From NCBI RefSeq assembly GCF_022682495.2, contig NC_071392.1:56445459-56509458 (forward strand): DNA of 64,000 nt, read 5' to 3'. The notes beneath the pieces are model-generated. The model searched no databases. It was given only the letters and a program-made list of their open reading frames with translations, and had not been told where the DNA came from. Position numbers and translations under genes: made by a program. Positions within the stretch are counted from its first letter, which is position 1; each line of letters starts with the position of its first letter. This document shows, piece after piece, positions 24,361-35,840 of this stretch. The stretch comes from Desmodus rotundus. Taxonomy: Eukaryota > Chordata > Mammalia > Chiroptera > Phyllostomidae.

Positions 24361-24641
24361 TTTGGTCCACGTGTCCTTTAAAGTAGTTCCTGTAATCCCC
24401 TCTCCTCACTGTCCCCTCCCCACTCCCCCCTGCCCATTGTTAGATTGTTCTTAACTTCAATGTCTCTGGTTATATTTTGTTTCATTTTTTCTTCTATTTA
24501 TTATGTTCCAGTTAAAAGTGAGATCAAATCAAGGGGGAGGGTGGAGGTGGGGAAGGGAGGGGGTTTTGGCTGGGGTGGGGTGGAGGGATGGGGAGAAAAG
24601 GCACACAACTGTAATTGAATAACAATAAAAAATTTTTAAAA
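24361..24641 (+). mobile_element. Short L1 insertion with 5' inversion (twin priming)
   Basis: 24361 to about 24533 is L1 3' UTR sequence in minus orientation, and about 24534-24641 is the rest of the 3' UTR in plus orientation with an A-rich tail. Exact 14-bp repeats AAAACTTCTAAGGA flank it (24347-24360 and 24642-24655). The inverted part's outer end continues directly into the plus part in the normal L1 order, so nothing was lost at the priming break. Confidence 0.88.
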
Positions 24642-24789
24642 AAAACTTCTAAGGACAGGGAATACTTTTCCAAGAACTCTTAACACACAGCTGTATAAGA
24701 TCAACAGGAGTGAGCAGCAAAAGCCACCTAAAGGAGTCAAAGGAAAAAAATATATTTTTCTCCTACAGTAATCTCCAACCCCTGAACAC

Positions 24790-25395
24790 ATCCTAATCTT
24801 TTTCTAATTTATGTTATCATTTTATTTTCTCTCGTGGAATAACTAACATAAAGTAGGCTAACCTTAAGGTAACAGTTTGGTGAATTTTTACATATGTGTA
24901 CACTAATGTTATCACCACCCAGAAGATTTAAAAATCATCATCACCCCAGAAACATCTCTGACCTTTATGTAAATGGAATCCCAATTATGTAAGATATTGA
25001 TATTTCACTTCTATTGTTGCATATATCAGTAGCTTGTTATAATTTTGTTGGCTGTGTGGTATTCTACTATATGAACTACCACAATGTATTTACCCATTCT
25101 TTTGTAGTTGTACATTTGATTATTATAAAGAAAGTCATTCTGAGTATTAATATACCAGTCTTTTGTATGTATATGCAATAATTTCTTCTGTATTATTAGT
25201 GGGATTTTTGGGACACAGGGTAAGTGTATGTTTAGTTTATTGTCAAGTAGTTTTCCAAAGTGGTTATACCAGTTTACACTCTACCATTGATGAATGAATG
25301 TTCCAATTGATTCACAACTTTGCCAATGTCAGTACTCTAAGTCTCTTTAATTTTAAACATTTAATTTTAAACAGCTGTGTAGTGGTATTCTTTCT
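24790..25395 (-). mobile_element. Ancient L1M fragment, minus strand
   Basis: Old L1 3' pattern in minus orientation: 'taaagtaggctaaccttaag', 'gtaaatggaatcccaattat', 'tagttttccaaagtggttat'. Highly diverged, no coding capacity. Confidence 0.6.
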
Positions 25396-27429
25396 CTTTC
25401 CTCCTTGATTCATATTATGACTTTTCCTTCTCAGACTTAGTTCTTCAGAAAGTAGCTAGTTTGGCAAATGCTACTCTTCTATGATTAATAAGTGGATTCC
25501 TGAAATAGGTATTGGAAAGAGAACTGTGATTAATTAATGATTTACCAGCTCAAAAGGAAAATCTTTGGAATACATGAAAAATAATTATTGTCCTGAGATT
25601 AAAATATGCCACTGACAAATTGTGGGAAGCCATGATGTGATCTGTTCTTTTCTCCTTTCATATATTAAATCACATAATCAGCTCTAAATCCATGAGATCT
25701 TGAGTTAATAGAGACTTTGGGGATATAGTCTATACTGTAGGAATTGAATGACTAAAGAATGACCCCTGCCATTTTCAGTACACTTATTGAAAAAATATAA
25801 TGTAGTTACCTCCATATAAACTCTTCTTGTTGTTAGAGCAAATTTTCTCAATTGAATGCAATGAAGCTGGATTATACTCAGAGGTAAGTGGAATGTAATC
25901 AAATAAAACTAATGAACTTAATTCAGTTTTAATAATTGTTTTTAAAACTATGTATTAAGTAATTATGGCTTTTTCTTCAAATTCTGTGTGATATTTCCAA
26001 TGTGTAATTATTATGTGTGTTATTTTGAGGTATAATACTAGGTATAAATGAGGTAATATTCTATAGATTTTCAATGTACCTGAGAGCTCAAATCAAAGAC
26101 TTTTCACAAATATGGAAATTTGTGATTTGGAAGTATATAATTTTTAATTGTTTTAAAGTCACCCTTCATGGGGCTTTTTGCTCATATTCTCTCAATGTCA
26201 TTAAGCCATATTTTAACTTTGGTGATAGAACTTTTTGGGGGAATTCACATCGTGACACAAAATTAGTATTATTCCACAAAATTAATGATATACATAATAA
26301 AGAGTGGAGAAAAGCAAATTTAGATGGTTAGTTGGGTTCCTTCTGAAAGTAATACTCACATATGTGACCAGCAAAAATACTTAAATCCATGCTTCAGGAA
26401 AATTTAAATTATTACATTTCCAGAAGTATTTGTTAAATGAAATAATGAACACTATCTCAAGGGACTTCTGCCAGGCTCAGAAACAAAGACCCTGAGACAC
26501 CCAAACAAGAGTATTTTGACCTCTTTCTTCCCATAGCAGATCCATTATCTTGGCAATGATTTACACCTTCACAGACATAGCATAGTTCATCTTCTGATCA
26601 CTGAACCACCCCCATTCATAGGAGGTACTTCTATTTAACTATTTAACAAAATTTCTACTGCATGGGGTTTGATGCATTTTTCTGTATATTTATGATCTGA
26701 AATAATCCATCATAAGACTGAGGCAGCCCCTACATCAATTACATATTTATTATGAATATGGTATATATCAACTTCTCCACAGTTTTCCTTGGCATAAATA
26801 TCACTTAGATAACTTGATAAAGACTCATTTTCCTCCACTGACTAATAAAACTAAGTTCTCCTGCAATAGAATCTGGGCATACATGACTCTGACAAGCAAT
26901 CCAGATAATGGTTATGATGCACTAAATTTCAGAAACACCTGTAGAGTGGAAGGACTGTGATTTTCCGACAGGTTTTATATATAGTGCATTTGATCCTAGC
27001 TCATCCACAATTTAAAAATTTCCCTACTTATTATCTTTCTATGTGTTCTCTCATCTGTCAGGGTATCCATTCATCCATCTCTTCATTCATGCATCAATTG
27101 TTTACTTAATGTTTTAATTATTTAACCATAACTTTATGAACATCTGTAAAAACCTTGACAATGGATATGTCAAGATAAATTTGGAGAAATTAGCCTTTTT
27201 GAGCCTCATTCTTTTTATTTATAAAAAAAATAAAGTGAGAATGTTTAACTTCCAGCTTTGTTATAATGGTAAAATAAGAAAACATGGGTAAATGAAAGTA
27301 AGACCTCAACAAATATTACTTTTTTTACCCCTTTCACTAAAGGACAATAAAACTTTATGAGAGCACTTCAAATAGTGGTCCACATATACTATTTAGTGTT
27401 ATAAATTTATTAACTGCATCTCACAAATT
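25396..27429. other. Unassigned AT-rich DNA
   Basis: No repeat family, exon or RNA gene recognised. Short open frames at 25705-25902 and 26074-26331 show no known domain and no splice or codon evidence of use. Confidence 0.4.
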
Positions 27430-27692
27430 TTGATATGCTATATTTTAGTTTTTGTTTGCTTCTAATATTTTCAAATGTTTCTTAGTCTTCTTTTTGACCC
27501 ACAGATTATTTAGAAGTATTGTATTATTTCCATATACTTGAAGATTTTTATTTTTCTGTTATTGATTTCTAGCTTAAATCTTTTAAAGTTAGATGATATA
27601 CTTTATCTGATTTTAAATCTTTTACTTAGTTGAGGTTTGTTCTATGACCTAATGTGTCATCTCTATTGGCAATTGTTACATATGCACTTAAA

Positions 27693-27724
<32 letters not shown>

Positions 27725-29500
27725 ATTTCCTACTATTGTTATATAAACTCCAATAAATTCAGTTGATGAGAGTTGCTTTTGTTATGTTCTATATCCTTTT
27801 TGTTTTTCTACCTACTAATACTGTCAATTATTGGGAGAAGAGTTTTGAAATCTTCAATAATGAATGTAGGTATTTCTGTTTTTGTTTTCAATAGTTTTAG
27901 ATTTTTGTTCCATTTTTTACTCTGTTGTTAAGTACATACATATTTAGGATTTGAAATTTTATTGATAAATTGACCTTTTAACAATCTGTGAGGTATTCCT
28001 GGTAATTTTATTTGCTCTCAAATCTAATTTGTCTGATATTAATATAGCTACTCCAGTTTTCTTTTGGTTAGTGTTTTCAGAGTCTGCCTTTATCCATTCC
28101 TTAACTTTTAACTTATCTATTTTCTATATAATTATGTGTGAAATGAATTCCTTGTAAAGAGCATATATATAGTCATTCTAACAGACTCTTTTAAGTGGTA
28201 TGTTTTGACAATTTATATTAATGTAATTATTATGCTTAGATCTATTTATATTAATGTAATTATTATGCTTAGATCTATGTCTTCTGTTTTAATAATACTT
28301 TCTGTTGTAGTTAATTGCTCTGTTCTTTAAATACTTAAAAAATGCTATTACAAATCCTTCTAGATTGAGTGTTATTTTATAAGAAATAGTCTTCAAATGT
28401 TGTTTTATAAGTAATACATCATTTTTATTTCACTGTTTTCAAAATATTTTCTTTTGTGTTTAATTTTCATTGATTTTGTGGTAATATGTCTGGGCATAAT
28501 TTTTTATATGTGTGTGGTTTTTACTGTCTGGTGTTTATTCAGTTTCTTGAATCTTTGTGTTTATATCAACATATTTGATAAATTTTAAATTATTACTTAT
28601 TTATATTATTTCCTCACTGTGCTTTCTCTCCTCTCCTTCTGGAACTCCAATACCACAAATGTTAGACTTTTTGGTATTTTCCCACATCTTTCTGTGGTTC
28701 TCTTCATCTTTTATTCAAATATTTTTTTTCTCTGTGCTGTTCAGGTTGAATTGTTTCTGTTGGTCTATCTTCAAGTTCACTAATGTTTCCTCTGTCATCT
28801 CCATTCTCTGCAGTCAGTTTACTTTGATTATTGTATTTTTCAGTTAATATTTTCCTTGATTCCTCTGTATATGTTCTATTTCTTTGCTGAGATATTTTAT
28901 CTTTCCATTAATTTTATTACTTCTTTCAGCATTTTGATAATAGCTGATTTTGTGTCCTTGTCACATAATATCTACAATCTGTGTCCTCTCAGTGTCGGTG
29001 TCTGTTTTTTGTTTGTTTGCTTTTGGTATACTAAGAGTTGATATTTTCTTGATTATTTTTATGAAGAGTAATTTTGTATTGTATCCTGCACATTTTATGT
29101 ATTAAGAGACTCCAAGCTTCGATTAATCTTATGGAAAATTATGTGGTTTTTTTCAGAATAACAAATTTGTTTTGTTTAAGTTGAGAGTTATGATCAGTCC
29201 TCTGTGGATTGTGGTTTTAATCTCAGCTCTGTCTCAAATATGTGGCACTCATTGACAATTCTGGGGTCTGTGTTCTGGGCTATCACTTAATGTAGTTCTC
29301 AAAGTATTTGGCATGCTGTTTAATATCAGATCCACACATGCACAATTCTGGAGTGATTAGAGGAGTTCATCAAAACCTTTCTGGTGTCACATTTCTAATG
29401 TCCTCCCTTTCCACTATCTTCCTGGTATTTTCTCATTCTGTGGAACACCCTCCTTTGATCTTTCAGCCAAAAACCTGAGATTTTTAGTTTCATTACTCTA
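27430..29500 (-). mobile_element. Ancient L1 or HAL1-like remnant, minus strand
   Basis: Read on the minus strand, 28420-29100 resembles the ancient L1/HAL1 ORF1 region; on the plus strand it reads 'ctccttctggaactccaata', 'cttcaagttcactaatgttt' and 'cataatatctacaatctgtg'. 27450-28260 looks like the endonuclease end of ORF2 ('ctactccagttttcttttgg'), which argues for an old full L1 over an ORF1-only HAL1. A (TA)n run sits at about 27692-27724 and an exact 33-bp duplication at 28211-28276. No open frame encodes a conserved segment. The right limit is uncertain and may run further into 5' UTR sequence. Confidence 0.6.
28211..28276. repeat. Exact 33-bp tandem duplication
   Basis: Two identical 33-bp units, 28211-28243 and 28244-28276, each beginning ATTTATATTAATG and ending CTTAGATCT. 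The exact identity inside a heavily mutated ancient L1 shows the duplication is much younger than the host repeat. Confidence 0.9.
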
Positions 29501-31689
29501 ATATATACTCCCTATAATTATATGCATGTCCAGAATCAAGTAGTAGGAGGACACACAGAGAGAAATAGCAATAAGTTCCAGACTTGTTTGGAACCTTAAC
29601 TAGTGTTACCAAAAAGACAGGTTTCTCTCCTTTAGACATGTAGGGTTCCTGGTTTCTGCTGCCACTGTTATTGCTCCCACTATTGCTATGGGATTGCTTG
29701 GAGACTGGGAGGTGATAAAATAAAAAAAAAAAGGTCTTGAGATAAAACAGGGGCTTCCCCCCCCACACACACACATTTCCATGTTTTAGAAGTTTCCTTT
29801 CCACTGCTCAAAGCAGAATCAGTGGGCTTATCTAAGACCTCTTTCTTTCTGTGCTATGGTACTGACCATTCCTGTACTCACTTCCAAGTTTTCAGCTATT
29901 TTGAGGTCAGCATGAAAGATACTAAAGGAAATAAAAATATGTTAGATTCACTGCTATCCAGGGTTTATAGCTGCATTCATTGTGAAAAACAGTGAAAAGT
30001 GTGCCTATTCCACTTTATTCTGAAGAAATCCCTGCTCTGTCTTGTCACCTCTCCTGTGTCCCTACAGGCATTGGGAAGGTAGGTCATCAATCAGCAATTG
30101 GGCAGCAACCCACCCCTTCCCTTCCTCTGATTGCAAGGCATTTGGCAGCACCAACCTTATTGTCAGGCAGAGGTGATGGCAAGTTATGACTTTATTTTTT
30201 ATCCTTCTCAAAGACTTTGTTTAAATGAGTCCATTGTGAACCTAACATACATGGGTCATATTTTGTGAAAAATATTGTAAATCTTTTTGTTCCAATTGTT
30301 TATGAAGTTTATTTCAATTGTTGAAAAATCATTCATCTATGTTGATACAAAATGTTAGAGCATATTACACATAATATACAACATATTACATTATTCATCC
30401 ACTTGTATTTTTATTTTAGTTTTAGATTAATTACTAGGTATGTTAAATATTATCATTGGTTTTTGAAATTGTCTGTGGTGATCTCTCTGCTGTATTAAAC
30501 ACCTTCTAGTGTATTGTTCAACAAAGGCTTATGGTTGAAGGATTTACTAATTCCTTGCATATTTAAAATTGTTTATTTTGATGTATAGAATAAACCTGAC
30601 TGGATATAAAATTTTTGATCCATACTTTATTTCTCTAAACTAATTTTAGTGCATATTTTAATATCCTATTCATATGTATTTTTATGAGAAGGAGGCTTTG
30701 AGATTTTTTTATTTAAGTGTAATGACTTTACTAGGATATAACTAGAAATTGATCTCTGTGGGCTAATTTTCCCTGATACATTGTAAATTCTTTCGATGTC
30801 TTAGTATGTTTTCTTTTATTTACGTAATATTATCTTGGGTGATACTTCTCAGTATTACTCCTTATTGTTTTATTGTCCCTCTTTAGAGTTGTGAACTATA
30901 CATAAGTTGGATCCTCCTTGTCTTCCACTCCAGACACTTTATCTACAAACCTCTTCATTATTCCTATTTTATGTTTATCTCTTGATATGTTTCTCTTTTG
31001 TTTCAATATCCCTTATTAAATATTCATTGAAATCCATTTGGGGGGCACCATGTAATTTATTTATTACTAATTATTATTTTGTATTTATGTATTATATCTT
31101 TAATGAATTAATCAGATCTTATTTCCTTTTTTAGTGCTTTCTGTGTCCCTATTCCCTTGATTTTTAAATTTGTGATTCAAGGTGAGATTTTGTTTTTTGC
31201 ATATTAGCACATGCTTACTGGAGAGTATTTAATTCAGTGGGAAGTGTTGGTTATTTTCTTCTGCTTTATTATTTTTATTATTAATTTTAAATGGGTTTTA
31301 CAAATAGCACCAATAATATACATTTATAAATATATAAATTTAACAAAGGGTTTATAAGAACTGCACACAGAAAACTATAAAACATTCCTGAGAGAAAATA
31401 AATAAGACATATTGTAAATAATAGAGTGACATCTTCATTATGAGTGAATATTCATATTCACTCATAATGGAGTGAATGTGTTCTTGTATTGGGAAAGGTT
31501 CATGGGCTGAAAAGATTTAATTTTCATTCCTATTTTATTTTATTCTCAGGTTTGATTCTAACTTTCAACTTTCCTTTTGTACTAGCTTTATATAGATGAA
31601 TATTGTTTATGTCTCTGCATTTTGAGTTCAACTCTTTTGGTATTGAGTGATTTATAAGATTATTAGTTCAAGAATTATGACTTATATTT
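29501..31689. other. Unassigned AT-rich DNA
   Basis: No confident feature. 29501-30190 may be further 5' UTR of the ancient L1. 30440-31150 has a faint L1-like look on the minus strand that I could not confirm. A short C-run plus CA repeat lies near 29757-29774, and a perfect palindrome lies at 31437-31468. Confidence 0.35.
31437..31468. repeat. 32-bp near-perfect palindrome (15-bp arms, 2-bp spacer)
   Basis: The left arm ATTATGAGTGAATAT (31437-31451) and right arm ATATTCACTCATAAT (31454-31468) are exact reverse complements around TC. Confidence 0.9.
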
Positions 31690-32055
31690 AATTCCCTTAT
31701 TCATTTTGAGTTTATTTTGGTGTGTGGTATAAGCTGGTGGTCTAGTTTCATTTTTTTGCATGTATTGGTCCAGTTCTCCCAACACCATTTATTGAAGAGA
31801 CTATTTTTACCCTATTGTATACTCATGTCTCTTTTGGAAAGTATTAATTGACTATAGAGACATGGATTCATTTCTGGGTTCCCTATTCTATTCCATTTTT
31901 TCTGTGTGTCCTTTTTTATGCCAATACGAGACTTTCTTGATTACAATGGCCTTGAAGTATAGTTTAATATCCAGTATTGTGACCCCTCCTACTTTTTCCT
32001 TCTTTCTCAGGATTGCTGAGGCTATTTGGGGTCTTTTTTGGTTTCATATAAATTT
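31690..32055 (-). mobile_element. Older L1 ORF2 C-terminal fragment, minus strand
   Basis: Reverse complement of the ORF2 region just upstream of the C-terminus ('cagttctcccaacaccattt', 'ttgattacaatggccttgaa', 'cccctcctactttttccttc'). It is more diverged than the plus-strand L1 that starts at 32056, so the two may differ in age. Confidence 0.7.
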
Positions 32056-33202
32056 TTACAAGGCTTTAAGAAGATTCATTAAGTTAAAAGGCAGAGGATC
32101 CAAATAAACACAACCAGAAGTAAAAGAGGAGAGATTACAACTGACACCACAGAAAACCCAATGATTGTAAGAAATTACTAGGAAGAACTATATGCCAAGA
32201 AATATGAAAACCTAGGTGAAATGGACACATTTCTAGAAAAATATAATCTTACCAAACTAAATGAAGCAGAAAGCCTAAACAGACCAATTACAGCTGATAA
32301 AATTGAAGCAGTAATAAAAAAAACTTACAACACACAAAAGGCCTGGACCAGATGGTTTCACAGGAGAATTCTACAAAACTTTTAAGGAAGAGCTAACCCC
32401 TATCCTTCACAGACTGTTCCAAAAAATCCAAGAAGATGGAAGACTCCTAAATTCTTTTTTTTTTTGAGGCCACCATCATCCTAATCCCAAAACCAGATAA
32501 AGACACAACGAAGAAAGAAAACTTCAGGCCAATATTACTGATGAACATAGATGATAAAATCCTCAACAAAATATAAGCCAACTGCATCCAGCAATACATT
32601 AAAAAGATCATACACCATGACCAAGTGGGATTCATCCCAGGGATGCACGGATGGTACAATATTTGCAAATCAATAAACATAATACATCACATAAACAACA
32701 GCAAAGACAATCACATGATCATATCAATAGATGTGGAAAAACCATTTGATAAGGTACAGCATCCATTTATGATTAAAACACTCAGCAAAGTGGGAATAGA
32801 GGGAGCATTGCTCAACCTAATGAAAGCCATATACGAGAGATGTACAGCTAACATCATAGTCAATGGGCAAAAACTAAAAACTCCAACTAAGATTAGGAAC
32901 AAGACAAAGTTGTCCACTTTCACCACTCCTATTCAACATAGTATTGGAAGTCCTAGCCACAGCAATCAGATAAAAAGAAGAAATAAAAGGCATCCAAATT
33001 GGAAAGAAGGAAACAAAACTGTCATTGTTTGTAGATGACATGATAGTGTACATGGAAAATCGTATAGACTCCACCAAACAACCAATTGACCTAATAAATG
33101 AATTTAGCAAAACAGCAGGCTACAAAGTCAATATTCACATATCAAAGGCATTTCTGTATACCAACAATGAAATATCAGAAACAGAAATCAGGAAAAAATC
33201 CC
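32056..33202 (+). pseudogene. L1 ORF2 reverse-transcriptase fragment, plus strand
   Basis: Corresponds to the middle of ORF2 (L1-B about 15950-17090). The open piece 32625-33038 carries '[23 protein letters not shown]' and '[29 protein letters not shown]'. The next one (33025-33270) carries '[14 protein letters not shown]', where the FADD box has Val for Ala. Frameshifts and stops break it; upstream, 'CCTTTTTTTTTTT'-like slippage near 32455 also disrupts the frame. It lacks both ends of L1. Next to the minus fragment at 31690-32055 it forms an inverted L1 pair. Confidence 0.8.
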
Positions 33203-33212
33203 AAAGATGGTG

Positions 33213-33392
33213 TCCGTCAGAGCTGTGGAAGAGGGGCTCAGCACAAGGATTATACCAGCTGACCATATAGCCCTCTCCCTGAAACCACAGAATCCAATCT
33301 TTTCCTGTATAATTCCAGTTCACTCTGAGCTGCCATCCCTCTGCTGAAGTCCAGGAAGAGTATCTAAAATGTAATTTTGTGTACTGGCCCTT
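33213..33392. mobile_element. Unclassified 180-bp insert flanked by 10-bp direct repeats
   Basis: AAAGATGGTG occurs exactly at 33203-33212 and 33393-33402. Both outer flanks are L1 sequence (ORF2 middle on the left, 3' end on the right) and the 180 bp between belong to no family I recognise. There is no A-rich tail and no open frame. Confidence 0.45.
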
Positions 33393-33402
33393 AAAGATGG
33401 TG

Positions 33403-33555
33403 CCTGACAGTGAAAGACAAATACCATATGATCTCATTTATACGTGTAATCTAATGAACAGAATAAACTAATGAACAAAATAGAAACAGTAGCACAGTTA
33501 CATGGAACAGACTGACAGCTACCATAGGGGAAAGTGGGGCACTGGATGAAAGAAA
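33403..33555 (+). mobile_element. L1 3' end fragment, plus strand
   Basis: 'gtgaaagacaaataccatat' followed by 'gatctcattt' is the very end of ORF2 and the start of the 3' UTR. It is diverged and runs into an AT microsatellite. Confidence 0.65.
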
Positions 33556-33880
33556 TTTATATGTATATATATGTGTATATGTATATACACATATATCTAA
33601 ACATTATATTTATACACATATATATAACATTAGATATATACACATATATCTAAACATTATATATGATAAATATTTATAAATATATAAATATATAAATATT
33701 TATCACATTTAATAAACATTTATTAAATATTTATCAAATATTCATTATATAAATACTTATAAAATATATTTCTAAAATGTATTGTGTATTGTATTTATAA
33801 ATATTTATATATTTATAATATATATTTATGTATACACATGTATATATGTGTACATATGTATATATATCCTTTATATATAT
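33556..33880. repeat. AT-rich microsatellite/minisatellite (TATATAC- and ATATTTAT-type)
   Basis: About 325 bp of alternating TATATACACATATA and TAAATATTTAT motifs. It includes a repeated segment around 'cacatatatctaaacattat' (two copies about 54 bp apart, near 33589 and 33643). Highly self-complementary. Confidence 0.85.
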
Positions 33881-34020
33881 ACATATATACTGACCCATGG
33901 ATATGGACTACCATAAGGGGATTGCCTAAAGGATGGGAGGAGGACTGGGTGGAGATGGGCAAAGGGAGAAAAAGTGGGAATAAATGTAATAGCATAAACA
34001 GTAAAATAAAATAAAAATAT
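33881..34020 (+). mobile_element. L1 3' UTR tail of a second subfamily, plus strand
   Basis: 'gacccatggatatggactac', a G-rich stretch, 'gggaataaatgtaatagcat' and an A-rich tail. This matches, in reverse, the 3' UTR type of L1-C (19988-20150), not that of L1-A or L1-B. Confidence 0.65.
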
Positions 34021-34024
34021 AAAA

Positions 34025-34468
34025 TCCCCTGCCCCAAATAATGGTAGATGATGCTTGAGTTTTTAGCAGACTCCTGTGTCTCCTTGGTAGATGAAATCCT
34101 CAGTGATTTTCACAGCCTGAAGTTATGTGAGCTCCACTTCCCAATCTGGTGCTCTGGTCTGGGGAGCTTAGCATGGGTTTGAGACTCCTTACTCTCTGGG
34201 GGTATATCTGCAGTAAAGACAACCCTCAATCTTTGCAAAGACAGAATGAGGGTTTGGGGCCTACCCTTTTCCTATCTCTGCTTTTCCTACAAGTGTTTTT
34301 ATGATTTCCTCTGCATGTCCTTAGTTATAACTTATGTGCAGCTAGTCTTCAGTTGGTTTATTCAGGTTGATTTTTCTATAATTTAGTTGTAATTCCCATT
34401 TGGTTCTGGGAGGAGGTGACTGTAAATTCTATCTACTTTGCCACCATTTCAGATGATACCTCCTCATA
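34025..34468 (-). mobile_element. L1 5' UTR fragment, minus strand
   Basis: Reading in from the right, the minus strand starts 'gaaatggtggcaaagtagat' and continues with sequence typical of L1 5' UTRs (tcccagaaccaaatgggaat). It lies back-to-back with the plus-strand L1 tail at 33881-34020. Confidence 0.55.
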
Positions 34469-34549
34469 GATCCTCTCAAATAGTTTTTGGCAAGGCAATA
34501 GGGAATTTAAATTTGGTAAGGAAAGTCTTTACAATAAGTGTATAAATGT

Positions 34550-35580
34550 AAATAAAATAATGAACCTGACACATACTTCATATTCAAACAAAAAAAATCA
34601 CTGAAAAAGAACCACAAACTTGTATGTAAAAGCTAGGCTTATAAAGTTTTTGGAAGAAAATATATGTATGAAAATAATTCAATGAACTTGGGGAAAGAAA
34701 AGATATCTTTAAGAAGACAAAAGAACAGTAAGTTTTAAATAAGTTAATAAACTGGACTTCATAAAAATTAATAATTTCTGTTCAGCAAAATACAGAATTA
34801 AGAAGATGAGTAAACAAGACACAAAGAAAAATATTCGTAATATATACATCTTAAGATATACCTATATATTTAAAATAATAGTCAAATATAGAATATACAA
34901 AAACTAAAAAATTGATAATGAAAGACAGAAACCTCAATTTAAAAAGAAGCTCTAGAAATGACTAATGAGTACATGAAAATGTCCTCAAGATCATGAACTA
35001 TATCAGCAATACAAGTTAAAACCATGATGTGACAATACTTTACATTTACTACAGTGGCTAAGATTAGAGACTGACAACACCTGTTTGGAGTGAACAGAGA
35101 CTCTGGAAAATGCCTGATTTCATTTGTAATTCTACTCCTAAGTATTTACCCAAGATAAATGAAAACATATGTCTACAAGATACTTTAAAGTAAGCTTTAA
35201 TCATAAGAGCCCCTAACTGTCTCAAACATAATTTATTGTATGCTCATAAAATGGAATACTAGTGAGCTATAAAGAGGGATGAACTATTGTTACTTGACAC
35301 ACTGATAAATCTCACATATTGTTGACTGAAAGAAGCCAGGCACACAAGACTACATAAAGTAAAATTCCACTTATATTAAGGTAAAGCATAGGGAAAACTA
35401 ATCTAACATGATAGATAATAAGAATGGTGGCTATCTATGGAAAGTGAGGATTGCCTAGGAAGGGCATGAGGAAACTTTCTGAAATAATGGAAATATTCTG
35501 TATCTCCTTAGTTAAAACTCATTGTTTACTTGATATTTGTGTATTTCCCTCAAAGTAAATTTCACATCATTAAAAAATCA
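34550..35580 (+). mobile_element. Ancient L1M ORF2 C-terminus and 3' UTR, plus strand
   Basis: Recognisable landmarks in order: 'aataaactggacttcataaa', 'gagtacatgaaaatgtcctc', 'gagactctggaaaatgcctg', 'ataaaatggaatactagtga' and 'gaaagaagccaggcacacaa'. These are the old L1 endonuclease-distal ORF2 region and 3' end. No open frame remains. Confidence 0.65.
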
Positions 35581-35639
35581 AAAGCCAAAAATAATTTTAG
35601 AAGAGCCAGAGTGAGTTTTTATACCAAAGAATTTTAATA

Positions 35640-35840
35640 CCACAAATGCAGAAATTGCAGGGACAGTTACTTGCTGTGTGACCTCATGCAAGTTACATAT
35701 CTGGTCTGAAACTTGATTTCCTGTTCTGTAAAGTGTGTGTGTGTACATATATACACATATACATATATGAGAGGGTTACTTAATACAGGAAATATAAAAA
35801 ATTTCTAGAGGATTGAAATGAGTAAATGGTAAGCATGTGA
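35640..35840 (+). mobile_element. MIR SINE, plus strand
   Basis: Contains the MIR core 'cttgctgtgtgacctcatgc', then 'aagttacatatctggtctga' and 'ttcctgttctgtaaagtgtg', and the 3' part 'ttgaaatgagtaaatggtaa'. A short TG/TA microsatellite (about 35735-35770) interrupts it. Ancient mammal-wide repeat. Confidence 0.75.

Noticed and set aside
25396..27429. Host gene exons
   Set aside because: No open frame with domain motifs, no convincing splice-site pair and no codon bias was seen; remains unassigned.
27692..27724. (TA)n run as a regulatory element
   Set aside because: A simple microsatellite with nothing nearby to regulate.
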